Below are positions 10,097-21,700 of a stretch of 64,000 bases of DNA, in pieces. Source of the stretch: Calonectria ilicicola (Eukaryota > Ascomycota > Sordariomycetes > Hypocreales > Nectriaceae). The position numbers and the translations under genes were made by a program. The DNA lies in contig CP085830.1 of NCBI GenBank assembly GCA_020809705.1, positions 2,542,001 to 2,606,000 of the forward strand, written 5' to 3'. A model generated the notes under the pieces. That model saw only the letters and a program-made list of their open reading frames with translations, made no database searches and was not told the DNA's origin. Every line of letters begins with the position of its first letter. The stretch's first letter is position 1.

Positions 10097-12961
10097 ATGA
10101 CTGATCACCCCGCACACATCATCAAGCCCGCGCGGCATCCCGCCCCGTCACCACCTCCCAAAAACCGCCTTACCGATGACATCCTCGCACATTTAGCCCC
10201 ACGCACCGTTGTCGACGCACTGACAAATGCCACCGGCGCCCTCCGATCATGCCTTAACGGGGCTTCCATGACTGAACGAGATTTCACCATCCGTACCGCC
10301 ATTGCTTCAAAAAGCATTTGGGAATGGGTTGAAGAATTACAGAGCTGGCCCTGGCCCTCGGAGCCTGGTCCGGCTGGGTTTGTGCCGCCAAGGACTCAGC
10401 GCGAAAGGCTCTCGGCCGAGAGCGCAGATGCCGACGAGAAGGACAACGACTACATGGGCAGTTTGCCTACTAAAGAAGTGACTAGCTTCGAGAAGAGGCT
10501 GGCTCGAATTCAATACGAACTGGACGGCCTAGAAATCGAAGATATCAAGGCTCACGTTCTCAACAATCACATTTTGCCCTTGTCCCGGCCGGGAACACCT
10601 CTCTCTGAGTTTACACGAGCAGGGATATTATCAATTTCCAGCTACAACCGCATGGAAGACCTAACAGCTGTTATTACCGCGATTGTGGTCAAGGCATTGC
10701 CGAATCTAGCTAAGTTGTCTCGGCTGCAACACACTTGGACCCTGCGTATCACTGTTCTCCGCAGGGTTCCTCCCTTGCTTCTGGCCATCGAGGATGCCGA
10801 GATCGCGCTCCAGTCGGGCTGGAATGCCATTTCGTTGCCCCCTCGAAAGTCATACGAAGAAGAAGACGACGACCGGCCGTCACAGCGCGTGTCCACTCTT
10901 CTAAGGAAGGACTTTGACGTGATGAGAAATGTTCTCGAAAAGAAGATTTCTCATCCTGGTCGCAATCTTGATTATATGCTTGATTGCCTCGAAGGTTTGC
11001 CTGACACTCTTCCCGATGAATGGTTAGATAGAATGGAGACTGTGGAGCGAGGCTACGCTGAGTGGGTTGCAGCCTCTGAAAGGAAGATGAGGGAAACCGA
11101 ATGGGCTATCTCAGTTAGAGCACAGAGCCAGTCTCGCTCGCCCTCTCCAGTTAAGAAGGGTATGGAGGCCAGCGAAGATTCTGAGTTCTTCGCCCAGGAC
11201 GAAACTTTTATTCCCGAAGAATCGTCGAGCGATTGTGAAAGCTCTCTTGGCAGCGATGCCGAGATTGGTCCTATTCCTTTCAAGTTGCCTCGTCCTCAAG
11301 GTCCGACCGGCTTCACCGGTGACCCTAGAAAGTTCTCTGGCATCTCAGAGGCAGAAACCATTGTTCCATCCTCACGTCAGCTTAACACTCTGCCAGAGAG
11401 TGAACCTGAAAGTGAACCAGGCAGCCCATCCGTTAATACCGCCAATGGCATGGACAAATTGAAACAACACCCTCCCACGTTTAATGGCGCCAGAGATGTT
11501 GTAATGCCTTCAATTGAGAGCCAGCCACCCACTCCAACCAACCATACATTCCCTGACTCTGTTCATAACACGCCTCAAACCCCAGACCATGGCTCTATCA
11601 TCGATTCCGAGTTGGTGGGGAATACTCCGAACTATCTTGACAGAGAAAAGTCGCCAGATCTACCACCCCTTCGAGCAGCCATTCGGCACTACAGTGATGA
11701 GTCTCGAGATTCTTATGATACTCAACGGGCCTCGTCTCATTTCGATGGCCTGTCTAGCGATCTGCCCGAGGTCTCCGCTTCTCCTAACATTCCTCGTCAC
11801 CGAATCCGCGAGGCAGAGTATATGCAAGCCAGTCCACCAAGCTCACCGCCACTGGAAGCTGATCTGCGGGAATCTTCCATCCCGCCTTATAGCCCCTTGA
11901 TGGCATCGAACCGGAACGAGGATGATTTCCGCATGCCCAATAGCGCGATTGACGATTCGTTCAACGACGATTTCGACGATTCGATTTCACTATCTGAATT
12001 CACTCATTCATTTGATCGCAGGGATAGTGTAGGAGATCAACACCTTCAAAGGCAGATCAAAGAGATCATCTCTAGTATTCCTGCCAAGATTAAGCTTTCA
12101 ACTGACCTGCCTGCTATTAACCTTAACCCACCCGATCTGCAATTGCCTCGCATTCGAAAGAAGCCCTCTGTGGAACCTTTCCGAAGAAGTGCATCTGGTC
12201 TCTCTTCGCGAGCAGGAACCCCATCTTTTACTCTTTCACCCGCTAAGCACACAAGACCACGAAACCGCAACCATCAGGAGATCAAAGTCTACCATCTGTC
12301 TCGGTCGACGGGCGAAGCCCCAATCAAGCTCTTCATCCGATGCGTTGGAGAGCATGGTGAGCGTGTCATGGTCCGTGTCGGTGGAGGCTGGGCAGATCTT
12401 GGGGAGTACCTCAAAGAGTATGCCAGCCATCACAAACGCCGTTCCGCCAGTGGTGTTGATACCAAGGTTGAAGTCAAAGAACAACCGCATGTTACACCTA
12501 GTCGCAGATCAAATATGGGATCGAGTCCAGCCGCGCGACCAGCCTCTGCCCTGGAAATTTCGCCCATGGCCCCTCTCGCCATTCGCAAGACACGCCGCAG
12601 TATGGGTGCTGTCGGCAGCGAACCGCCCCATTTCTACCCCAGAACACCGGGAGCCATCGCCTCGAAGGCTGATGACATGCCTTTTTCTGGAGAATCTAGC
12701 AGGTCAAGGTCTGGATCTCATTGCTGGACCGAAGATGACAACTCTTTCTTAGGGCTGGCTGGACCTACAGGAAAGAAGGTTGCCATGAGCGAAGAGAACA
12801 AGGCTTGGGTTGAAAGCGTGAAAGAAAAAGTTCGTCTAGCAAGCGGAGAGCGGCGCATTCCATCCTCTGGCAGCCAATTTGGCGAGCTGGGCAAAGTCGG
12901 AGGCACAAAACGATTATTTAGAAAGACTGAAAGCGGACGAGAATCAAGAGGTCCCCGCTGA
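10097..12961 (+). CDS. GAS2 (GAR)-domain cytoskeletal linker protein, possibly Kar9-like
   Basis: Single exon, 954 aa, starting at a good-context ATG (CAACCATGA). The N-terminal third is mainly helical. A long disordered, Ser/Pro/acidic region follows (about residues 340-720). Near residues 729-782 is a GAS2/GAR-type domain, recognisable from IKVYHLSRSTGEAPIKLFIR and the glycine-rich VRVGGGWADLGEYLKEY. A basic Ser-rich tail ends the protein. GAR domains bind microtubules and occur in actin-microtubule linkers. The helical N-terminus plus this tail resembles Kar9-like karyogamy or spindle-positioning proteins of filamentous fungi. I am confident of the GAR domain, less so of the Kar9 relationship, which needs a profile search. 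The gene converges with LSG1. Confidence 0.8.
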   Translation: MTDHPAHIIKPARHPAPSPPPKNRLTDDILAHLAPRTVVDALTNATGALRSCLNGASMTERDFTIRTAIASKSIWEWVEELQSWPWPSEPGPAGFVPPRTQRERLSAESADADEKDNDYMGSLPTKEVTSFEKRLARIQYELDGLEIEDIKAHVLNNHILPLSRPGTPLSEFTRAGILSISSYNRMEDLTAVITAIVVKALPNLAKLSRLQHTWTLRITVLRRVPPLLLAIEDAEIALQSGWNAISLPPRKSYEEEDDDRPSQRVSTLLRKDFDVMRNVLEKKISHPGRNLDYMLDCLEGLPDTLPDEWLDRMETVERGYAEWVAASERKMRETEWAISVRAQSQSRSPSPVKKGMEASEDSEFFAQDETFIPEESSSDCESSLGSDAEIGPIPFKLPRPQGPTGFTGDPRKFSGISEAETIVPSSRQLNTLPESEPESEPGSPSVNTANGMDKLKQHPPTFNGARDVVMPSIESQPPTPTNHTFPDSVHNTPQTPDHGSIIDSELVGNTPNYLDREKSPDLPPLRAAIRHYSDESRDSYDTQRASSHFDGLSSDLPEVSASPNIPRHRIREAEYMQASPPSSPPLEADLRESSIPPYSPLMASNRNEDDFRMPNSAIDDSFNDDFDDSISLSEFTHSFDRRDSVGDQHLQRQIKEIISSIPAKIKLSTDLPAINLNPPDLQLPRIRKKPSVEPFRRSASGLSSRAGTPSFTLSPAKHTRPRNRNHQEIKVYHLSRSTGEAPIKLFIRCVGEHGERVMVRVGGGWADLGEYLKEYASHHKRRSASGVDTKVEVKEQPHVTPSRRSNMGSSPAARPASALEISPMAPLAIRKTRRSMGAVGSEPPHFYPRTPGAIASKADDMPFSGESSRSRSGSHCWTEDDNSFLGLAGPTGKKVAMSEENKAWVESVKEKVRLASGERRIPSSGSQFGELGKVGGTKRLFRKTESGRESRGPR

Positions 12962-13540
12962 TGTCGACATTCCTCAGAACCAACATATTTATTTACTTAT
13001 GTCACTGGTAACGTCAAAGCACGGTACATGCGGAAGGATATTTTGCATTATGGCGTTTAGGATGGGCATGGTGTTAGCATGCACGGCCGGCATTTGCATT
13101 TTTTTTTTGTCCGTTTAGTCGAACTGTCCAGTCTTTTACCACTTTTTGCTCAGGCGTGGAGAGCAGTGTTTACATCAATACCCACAATAAATTTCTTCTG
13201 TTACGATGTTTCATTCCATACCTATTATCTTGATGGCGTTCAGTAAAGTAAATGGGGTTGCCCAAACCTCCAAAGCGACTTTAGTAGCATAGAAGAAAAG
13301 GACCCCCATAGATCTTTGGTAAGTAGACTTGTTGAGAAACAAAACAAAACATGTCATTTCCATACGTGCCCATCCAGGCTCATAAGTGGCTATGTAAGAA
13401 ATCAAAATGAATAACTAATGATCCGACCCAACCAGAGGCAACCAGCCTGACACATGATTCCATACCGCAACCCTCCATCCATTTTTTTGTCATTCAGGCA
13501 ACCCAGGCGCATGCCAGCGCCGACTCTTGGTGAATTCATT
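12962..13540. other. Convergent 3' intergenic region (GAS2-domain gene / LSG1)
   Basis: The two genes run toward each other across about 580 AT-richer bases that must hold both 3' UTRs and polyadenylation regions. No gene is supported. Confidence 0.6.
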
Positions 13541-15585
13541 CTAGTCGTCATCCTCGCCTGCCCGTCTAGCGGCTCGGCGTTTTCCTTTGCCACCCTTAGG
13601 GTTGCCCTTAAAGTGCTTCTTGCTCGAGCTAGCCTGCACGTCCTTGGGATCGATGCCAGCCTCAATAGCGACTACTGTACGAGCCTTGCGTCCAGAAAGG
13701 CCCTTTCCGGCAGCGCGTCCCTGTTCGGAGTATTGGTAGTTGAACGGCATCGAAATGTGGCCCTGCACGGTCTTGGGGCCGAAGAAGCCCTTGTCAAGCT
13801 TCTGGGTCTTGGGTCCAGCAGGGAGATCAATCATGTCAGCACCTGCAAGGTCATCATCGAGAAGTTCGAGATCATCAGTGTTGTCAGTAGCTGCAAGAGA
13901 CATGTTGTCAAGGGCTGCAGTGAGAGCAGCGCGGCGCTTCTCGGGGAGGTGGAGTTCGTCATAAAGCTCGTGATTGAATGTGGAGGTATCCTCAATGCCT
14001 GGAGGTGGCGAAACATAGAGAAGCTTTCCATTGACATAATCCTTCAGGATGTAACGAGCTGCACGAGACTCGTCAGGCTGACCAAGACCTTGGGTCTGGA
14101 AACCACGGGCTCGAGCATAGGCTCGGAGAAACTCGCTCGCAGTGGGGAGGCCAGTGCCGCCCTCCTCGAGAGCACGGGTCTTGATTTGGATTCCGTAGAT
14201 AGCCTCCAAGAAAGGCCGGGGAATACGCTGGGTTATGAGACCAACGGGACCGGTATACTCGCGGAGCTGGTCGATGGGGAGGACGCCGTTACAGACGAGG
14301 TCGGCTTTTGTGGTGGCAAAGTTGGGAAAAACGAGACCCGGGCAATCGCAAAGGACCACACGCTCGCTAAGGTGGATGGTTTGGAAATGCTTCGTCTTTC
14401 CAGGCGTTGAGGAAACGGAAACTTTCTTGGAACCGATGAGGGCGTTGATGGTGGACGATTTACCAACGTTGGGGTAACCAACCAATCCTACTTGGAGCTT
14501 TCCTTCTGCATCTTTTGAATGGATATTGTAAGCGATAATTCACATGGCTCTACTCCCGAGAGGGTTGACTTACCAGATCCTGTTGGTGCATATTGCAGGA
14601 AAATGTCTTCTAACTCTTCCACTGTCAAAATTTGAGTATCTTCTTCCACCGCTTTTGATGAAGCGCCGGTCTCTTGAGTGTCTTCGGCCTCCAACTTCGC
14701 ACCCTCTGAGGCTTCCTCTTTAGCAGCCTGTTCGTCGGTCTCATTGCTAGATGTTGCGGGCCCAGCTTCGGGCTCCTCATCCGATGAACTCTCGAGATCC
14801 CTTGCCTCAATTAACTCCTTGGCCAGTTGTGCCGAGAAAAACTTGTAGGAGATGCCAGCCTCTCGCAAATGCTTGGCCCAGGCCCTTCGCTGCATAGAAG
14901 TCATCATATCAGCCTTGTTAATGAGCAACAAGTTTTCCTTTTTCGGGTCAACAGCCTTGACATATGACTCAAGATCTTCCGAGCGGAAGAGGAGAGGGTT
15001 TCGAGCATCGACAATTTGGACGATGAGGTCTGATCGTTCAATAACTCGCCACAGCTGACGCCAGACTTCCAAGTTTCGCTCAAATGGTGTCATGAGCAAA
15101 TCGTTGTTCTCCTGAAGCTCTGCGAGCCCTCTTCTCCAGTCCAAAAAACTGTCTCGCTCCTTTCTATCCAACTCTTCGGGTGTTGTCGATGCATCCCAGT
15201 GTGGTCTTCGGGGGACTGTGAGGCGACCTCTGTGAAGTTTGTGTTTACCAAGAACAGCTCTCTCTTCGTTAGATGAAAGTAAATAGGGATTCTTTTGATC
15301 AACGTGAATAATCTTGACGTTATTCATCTTCTCGGCCGTAAAGTCAGTGCCCGCAAGTTCCGCGGTCGCAAGGAACTCATCAAGAGCACCCTGCTCCGTA
15401 ACGGAGCGCATCTTGACCCAAGCGGCATCCTGTTTCTCGTTGGTGAGGTATTCCTCTCCAGTGGCGTGGTTAATTCTGGTGACGGCTGATGTTCGCTTCC
15501 TATCGCTACCTTTGCCCTTTCCGAACCGATCGTTCATCAGGGTATTCCCCAACCCCACGGACTTTTTGGACTTTGCCAGAACCAT
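13541..15585 (-). CDS. LSG1: Large ribosomal subunit GTPase Lsg1
   Basis: Two exons on the minus strand (15585-14574 and 14505-13541) give 658 aa, close to yeast Lsg1. The GTPase motifs are circularly permuted: the G4 motif LLINKADMM (about residue 225) precedes G1, GYPNVGKSS (about 346-354), and G3, DCPGLVFP (about 393-400). This order defines the YlqF/YawG class. The 69-base intron falls just before G1, and splicing joins TGS to EGKLQVGLVGYPNVGKS without a frame break. Lsg1 is a cytoplasmic GTPase that releases the export adaptor Nmd3 from pre-60S subunits, a late step of ribosome maturation. The C-terminus is Lys/Arg-rich, as in orthologues. A Glu/Ser-rich acidic insertion separates G4 from G1. 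The gene is divergent from LTV1. Confidence 0.96.
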
Positions 15586-15989
15586 CTTGGCGGCTGTGTC
15601 CTTTTTTAAATCGCTTGATTCTTAGACAATGAGCGCACGACGTATCCAAGTCCGAGATACGACTGAGATGATGGATGGTGGTGGACAAAAGAGTGCCCCA
15701 AGTGAGGGCATTGGGGTGAAGTGACTGTGCCCCGCTGAATAATGCCCGTGATGGAGGGGCAAATTTTCGACCCGACAGTGCCTTTTTTCATATTAGCACG
15801 GCACTAACAGCAACGAATAGGGTTTCTATCACAGTGTCCACATTCTGGATAACTGTATCATTAATGATAAGGATTTTTTGTGTCCCCCGCCGGATTTTCC
15901 TGCGCCAGAGAAGTGGGATTCGCAGCCTAAGCGTGAGTCCTCTCTCTGTATTCTCCTCTTGCAAAGACCTTCCTCCCCCAGTCACCAAG
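15586..15989. promoter_or_regulatory. Shared LSG1/LTV1 divergent promoter region
   Basis: Only about 404 bases separate the start codons of two divergently transcribed ribosome-assembly genes, so the region must carry both promoters and both 5' UTRs. The minus-strand side near LSG1 has a short T-rich run. I could not identify convincing RRPE- or PAC-like ribosome-biogenesis elements by eye. Confidence 0.65.
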
Positions 15990-17284
15990 ATGCCTCGTGG
16001 AAAGTGGATGTTAGTTTTCACCATGTTGCGCTGCTCTATACACGGAGTACAAACTGACTCTATTCATCTAGCGACAAGAAGACGGCGCAGCACTTCACGC
16101 TCGTCCACCGGCCGCAAAATGATCCTCTCATCCACGATGAAAATGCGCCTTCCATGGTGCTTAACCCGGTCGCCGGGCCTTCTAAAATCAAGCATCTAGA
16201 TGATTTGGCTTCTGAGCTTGGCTATGAGGCCGAAAGCATGCGCGAAAACGAAGGCGAGGCCGCCAGCCACGGCATTTACTACGACGACACCGAATACGAT
16301 TATATGCAACACATGCGCGATCTCAACTCGGGAGGCGGCGAGGTTGTGTTTATCGAGTCCACATCTTCAGCAAACAAAGGCAAGGGGAAACAGAAGGAAT
16401 CATTGGAGGATGCCTTGAAGAAGTTGGACCTGGAACACAAATCAGCTGATATCCTAGACGAGGAGATTCTGCCCTCCAAGAATCTTACTAGGGTGACCTA
16501 CGAGGCGCAACAGAATATCCCCGATGCCATCAAAGGCTTTCAACCAGACATGGATCCTCGATTGAGGGAGGTCCTGGAGGCTTTGGAGGATGACGCCTAT
16601 GTGGAGGAAGATGAAGACATCTTTAAGAAGCTGGCTGGAGACGGAGAAGAAATTGACGAGTACGAATTTGAAGACCAATATTACGAGGATGACGATGAGG
16701 GTTGGGAGTCGGATGACACCGCAAAACCTACTAAAGAATACAAGGACGATGAGGCTCCACAACTCGTCAAGGCCCTCGAACAACCTGAGGAAGGGCCTTC
16801 TCAAGACTGGATGGAAGACTTCAAGAAGTTCAAGAAGGAGGAGCAAAAGGGGAGCCGGGCGACCCCTGGAGCCCCCTCACAATCTGAGGCACAATCCAAC
16901 TGGACCATGACCACAAATGGGGGCAAGCGAAAGAAGAGAAAGGGCGCGCTCACAAACCCCTCCACTTACTCCATGACCTCATCATCCCTTGTGCGGACAG
17001 AGCAAATGGGTATTCTCGATGCGAGATTTGAGAAAATTGAAGAGGCATACAACGAGGATTTTGAGGATGATGATATGCAGTCTGTTTCAGCCATCTCAAC
17101 GGCATCCAGTGTGCAAGGCCCCATCCGCAGCGACTTTGATAACATCCTCGACGATTTCCTTGGCAACTATACTAAGCCAGGTAAGAGGACAAACAAAAAA
17201 ACCAAGGCCCAGACTGGGTTGGAACAACTGGATGAGATTAGGAAGGGACTTGGACCAGCACGCATTCGCGGTCGCATAAGGTAA
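15990..17284 (+). CDS. LTV1: Ltv1, 40S pre-ribosome assembly/export factor
   Basis: Exon 1 is only 20 bases (15990-16009), encoding MPRGKW plus part of Ile. It is followed by a 62-base intron and exon 2 (16072-17284), giving 410 aa. The N-terminus, [20 protein letters not shown], is the conserved Ltv1 signature and confirms the micro-exon. The rest is highly acidic with conserved blocks ([20 protein letters not shown], and the basic C-terminal end [14 protein letters not shown]). Ltv1 binds the pre-40S head with Enp1 and Rps3 and is released after phosphorylation during small-subunit maturation. It is soluble and shuttles between nucleus and cytoplasm. Confidence 0.95.
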
Positions 17285-18719
17285 ACATATTTTGGGCTAG
17301 GATGTCGGATTGGGATCGGATCAAAAAATTAGAGGTACGGCTGTAATGAATCTGAATGAATTTTTTTTTTCAATACCGCATGGCGCTCAAATGGTATTAT
17401 TTGTATTGTCACATGCTCCGTGATTCCCAGCCCTGGAAAGTTAGCCTGAGAGTGGTAAGTTAGGGAATGTTTAATTAATGCCTTAGAGGGTTTTTTTTCT
17501 CTCCAGGTATTGGAGAAAGTATTCCTGAGTTATCCCAATATCCGGTACCTTTCTTGTTTTGGCTTTGCATTTGCAGATTTCGGTCAAGCACAATACAATC
17601 CTTGGGAGATTGTTCCCCCTCTCCTTTTTACTCAGATTCCCCAGCTGCCTAATAAGTAAATAAAACAATTCTATTTCTTAATTAATCATTTACTTATTAT
17701 TAGTTGGATTAATATTTAGAATAGTTAAAGTTTATGGTATTCAAAGTGAAGAATCAAGGCTGTGATGTACAGAGGATTATCTTGATTATTTCTTGATTGG
17801 GCAAATCATGACCACATAACCGTATCTGCTACCTTTGTGGCTCTAGAGCCGCCTCCTGGTTGGCCCCGCTATTTTCTGTTAACTAGATTAAAGTGAATAA
17901 ATCACGCGGGGACAGTCATTCGAGAGGTGTTGTCTAGGTAAAAAGAAAAAGAATGCTAGTGATGCGAACACTTGATCGAGAGACTCTGGCTTGCAGGCTG
18001 AATGAAACCGTCACGTGGCGGTGTGGAAGAAGTGGATACAATGACTGTAGCTTTGACGGAACAAGGCACAGCTCTCTCTTTAGTCTAAGACGAGACAGTG
18101 CCGCTTTCAAGGGGGGATGGGTCCAAATCCATCATTGCAATTTTAGTCCGGTTGAAACAGGCTCAACCATAAGCTCCAGAGCCAAAAAGGTGATAGATAC
18201 AACTAAATTCAACAATCTTACTTGATCATAATTTACCCGACCAAAAAGCAATCAAATTAATCCTCTGTACCCGCTGGTAAACGGCTGGGCGTTACTTCAC
18301 CTGGCTCACTGGGTATAGTCCACCTTGACGTCTTCATTTGGTTGTACTTAAGATGGCTTTCCCTACCAAGACCAGCAGAATTCATTTAAATTCAAATAGA
18401 ACTATGCATCTCAAGGCAAAAAGACTTTTAAAAAAAAAAAAATTCTTTGTCTCAGCTGTTAAATAAAACAGTTTGCGAGAATTTAGGTGGTCTATTTCTT
18501 TCGTACAAGGACCTCGGACCGTTGTAGCGGCGATCAGGCTAAGCCTCTTTTGGTACACGCGCCACACCCCGTGGCAAAACGCATCGTCGTCGACCTCGAC
18601 CAGTCTTGACCTTACATCCCAACCCGAATCTCCACAGCCAAACGAACACGACTTATCTTCGCTGTCACCACGCATTTCGCGCGTAACCGTTCCTCCCCCA
18701 TGGTCAAACGATTACCTGG
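17285..18719. other. AT-rich intergenic region between LTV1 and SAC3
   Basis: This holds the LTV1 3' UTR and the SAC3 promoter. The stretch around 17.64-17.72 kb is notably AT-rich, and there are homopolymer A/T tracts near 17.37 and 18.43 kb. Short frames on both strands overlap each other and have no recognisable features. I see no RNA gene. Confidence 0.55.
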
Positions 18720-21700
18720 ATGACTGCGACGTTCGTTGCGTCATCAAGCCAAATGTATTCATCGGCCTTTGGCCAGCCGACGCGGAGCTCGACTCCAGCG
18801 TTCAACCCGTTTGCCAACAACTCCGAGAGTGAGAGCAAACCATTTGGTTTTGGCAGTGCAAGTGATTCTTCCCAAGCCAAGCGAGGAAAGCGATCACGGC
18901 AGGGTGACCAGAGCGACAATGAGGGCAAGCGAAAAGCGCATAACCCATTCCAGGTCAAGGATGGCAACCTGAGCGATGGAGGGAAGCAAAAGGGGAAGAA
19001 AAACGACGAGAAGAAGAAAAAGGTCGCCGACCCCAAAAAAGCTCGCCCAAATGGCGATCACGCGAAGAAGCCAGCGACCCAAAACGGGCGCAAGAATGGA
19101 CACAATCCTTTCGCAGACGCGCGACCGACCTCGCCCTCAGGCGCCGATTTAGACGACGACCCCATCCCAGAATCCCATCATTCTGACGATCCGCACGCCC
19201 GAAAAGTATACGAGCAACTAAGGAAGGACGGAATTCACCCTCCATCATGGCCATCGCAGCCAGGAAACCCGGAGAACAAGAATGAGGTTACCACGTTCCG
19301 CGAGAAATATGAGGCGTACCGCACCAAGGCGCGCGCGTCTCTAACCAAAGCCGGCCTCATCGATGACCCGGATAAGCGAAAAACACTACAAGATGCTATC
19401 GACTTCAAGGGAATTTGCGAGGACATGTGTCCCGAGTATGAAAAAATCATACGCATCAACGAGATGAATATTCAGCTACTAGAGAAGAGCCCCAAGACAT
19501 CTTTCCCCAACACTCGACTCATGGTCAAGAAGCTGGCTCGTTCGGCTGCTGGGCAAGAGGCCCCCCTCCCTATGGATGTTCGCTCCGTGCCTGCGCTTCG
19601 ACGAACACTCGACTACCTCGTTGACGACTTGTTGCGAAACGATGCAAACTTGCCAACCTCTCATGGCTTTCTATGGGACCGTACCAGAGCGATTCGGCGC
19701 GACTTTACTTTCTTTTCATCTTTAACCCACGAAGAAATGAAGACTCAAGTTTACGTCTTGGAGAATATCGCTAGATTTCACGTCACCGCGCTACATCTGC
19801 TCTATCGAGATGGCAAAGCGCCGAAGGGCTTCGATGAACAACAGGAGCTAGAACAGCTTGGAAAGGCCCTTCTCTCTCTGCGCGACCTTTACGATGACTG
19901 CAATGAACAGGGCGTCGCTTGCGAAAATGAGGCCGAATTTAGGGCCTTCTACCTAGTCTTCCATGCCCTCGACCCTAACATCATTGAAACCCTTCAACGA
20001 CAGTGGAAACCTGATCTCTGGAGGAATTCTGATGAAGTTCGAACTGCGGTTTCCCTGGTTGAGGCGCTTCAAAGCACCCACCACTTTCATGGACCCTTGG
20101 CGGATGCGCCCTCCTTGGCCGCATCAGCAGCCTACCAGACTTACTTTCGCATTGTGGAGGATCAAAAGGTTTCTTACACCATGGCTTGTTTCGCAGAGTG
20201 CCATTTTCCTCACCTTCGAAGATTGATTTTAAGTACCATCAAAAGAGCGCTGGCGCGTCCACGAGAGTCGGCAAAAGACGTAACTGCTGCCGACTTGAAC
20301 AAGTATCTCCGATTCGACACGATCGAACAAGCAATTGAATTCGCTAAATTACATGAGTTCGAATTTGGTCAGTGCGAGGAGGACCCTTCAGATATCAACC
20401 GACAATACTTGATTCTGGACAACCGAAACCCGTTGCCCCATCACCGACTACCACATCAATTTTCTCAAAACATTGTAGAAAAGAAACGCGGCTCGAGGTC
20501 ACTACCTGATTTAATACATCGAACCATTTATCAAGATTCGAACGCTCCAAAAACAAATGGTGCCACCGAGCCAAGCCTTTTCGTTTCGAACGTGGAGAAA
20601 CCCCCTTCGAAACCCAGCACCCCGTTTGGGGACAAAACATCAGCACAAAGCCCATTTGGCTCACCCAATGCACCAACAGGCAAAACTGCCTTCAATATTC
20701 AAGGTAAGACTCCCCATCCCCTTTCACCTAATTTGCATCAAAGATTCTACATAGGTTGGTTCTTGTATGCCATTTGCAAAAGCCATTTCTATGTAGGCGA
20801 TTGGATAAATCGTATTCAGACGAATACTTGAGACGCCATAGGCCACAGGTTGATTCTCTGGGCAACACAATGTCTCAAGATGAACCACTGGAAATCTGGC
20901 AAACAAACGCCCAAACCACTGGCTCTGACCTTGCATTCATTTTAGGGACTACGACAAACGGAATCCTTTCGGGCACCAATCCACAGCCAACGCTGCTGCC
21001 GAGCGCAGGCAATCACAGCCCACCTGTCAATCCGTTTGCTCCGAGCCAACCACAGACTATTTCATCGGCTTTCACTGCCCCTCCTAGTGCCACACCAGCT
21101 GGGTTGACTCAGCCAACAGCACCAACTGGGGCCGTTCAAAATCCCTTTGCTTCGACAACACCAGCCTCAAACATCGCCAATCCCCCTCAAATCGCTAGTC
21201 CATTCGCAGCGCCGGGTTTATTCAAGCCTGCGGAACCAAAACCGTCGGCTTTTACAGGTCCTTCTTCATTTCCTGCCACGCAGCCTGCGACCGTATTTGC
21301 TGGGGCCTCTCCTACCCAGCAAGATCAGATTAAGGTCAATGGGACGGCAACCCAAAATGCCCCAGGGCCAGCGAAGGCTCCTGGGATCAACGTTATCCCA
21401 GCCACTCCCCAGGTGACACCTTCGCCGTTTTCTATGCCTGCCAAAATCCCCAGTCTGGGTAGCAATTCGGGCAGCACTTCCACAATACCGTCTACCGCCA
21501 CTAAGCCCAGTGCTGGATTAAGCTTAGGCATAACCACGTCATCACCTCCCATCCAAAATGGAAAAACAGAGGCCACAATCGCAACAACTCCGACTCTGGA
21601 TACATCGACAGTGTCCAAACCTGCGTTCCAGATGCCTGGTACCATTCTACAATCAGCGCCAACAAGTGGCGTGTTAGGACTCTCTTCGATGGCTGCACTC

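Noticed and set aside
20756..20945. A separate start for a second protein at the beginning of the downstream SAC3 frame.
   Set aside because: Splicing 20703 to 20946 joins both parts in frame to give one Sac3 protein with the expected N-terminal domain and C-terminal CID; a second gene is unnecessary.
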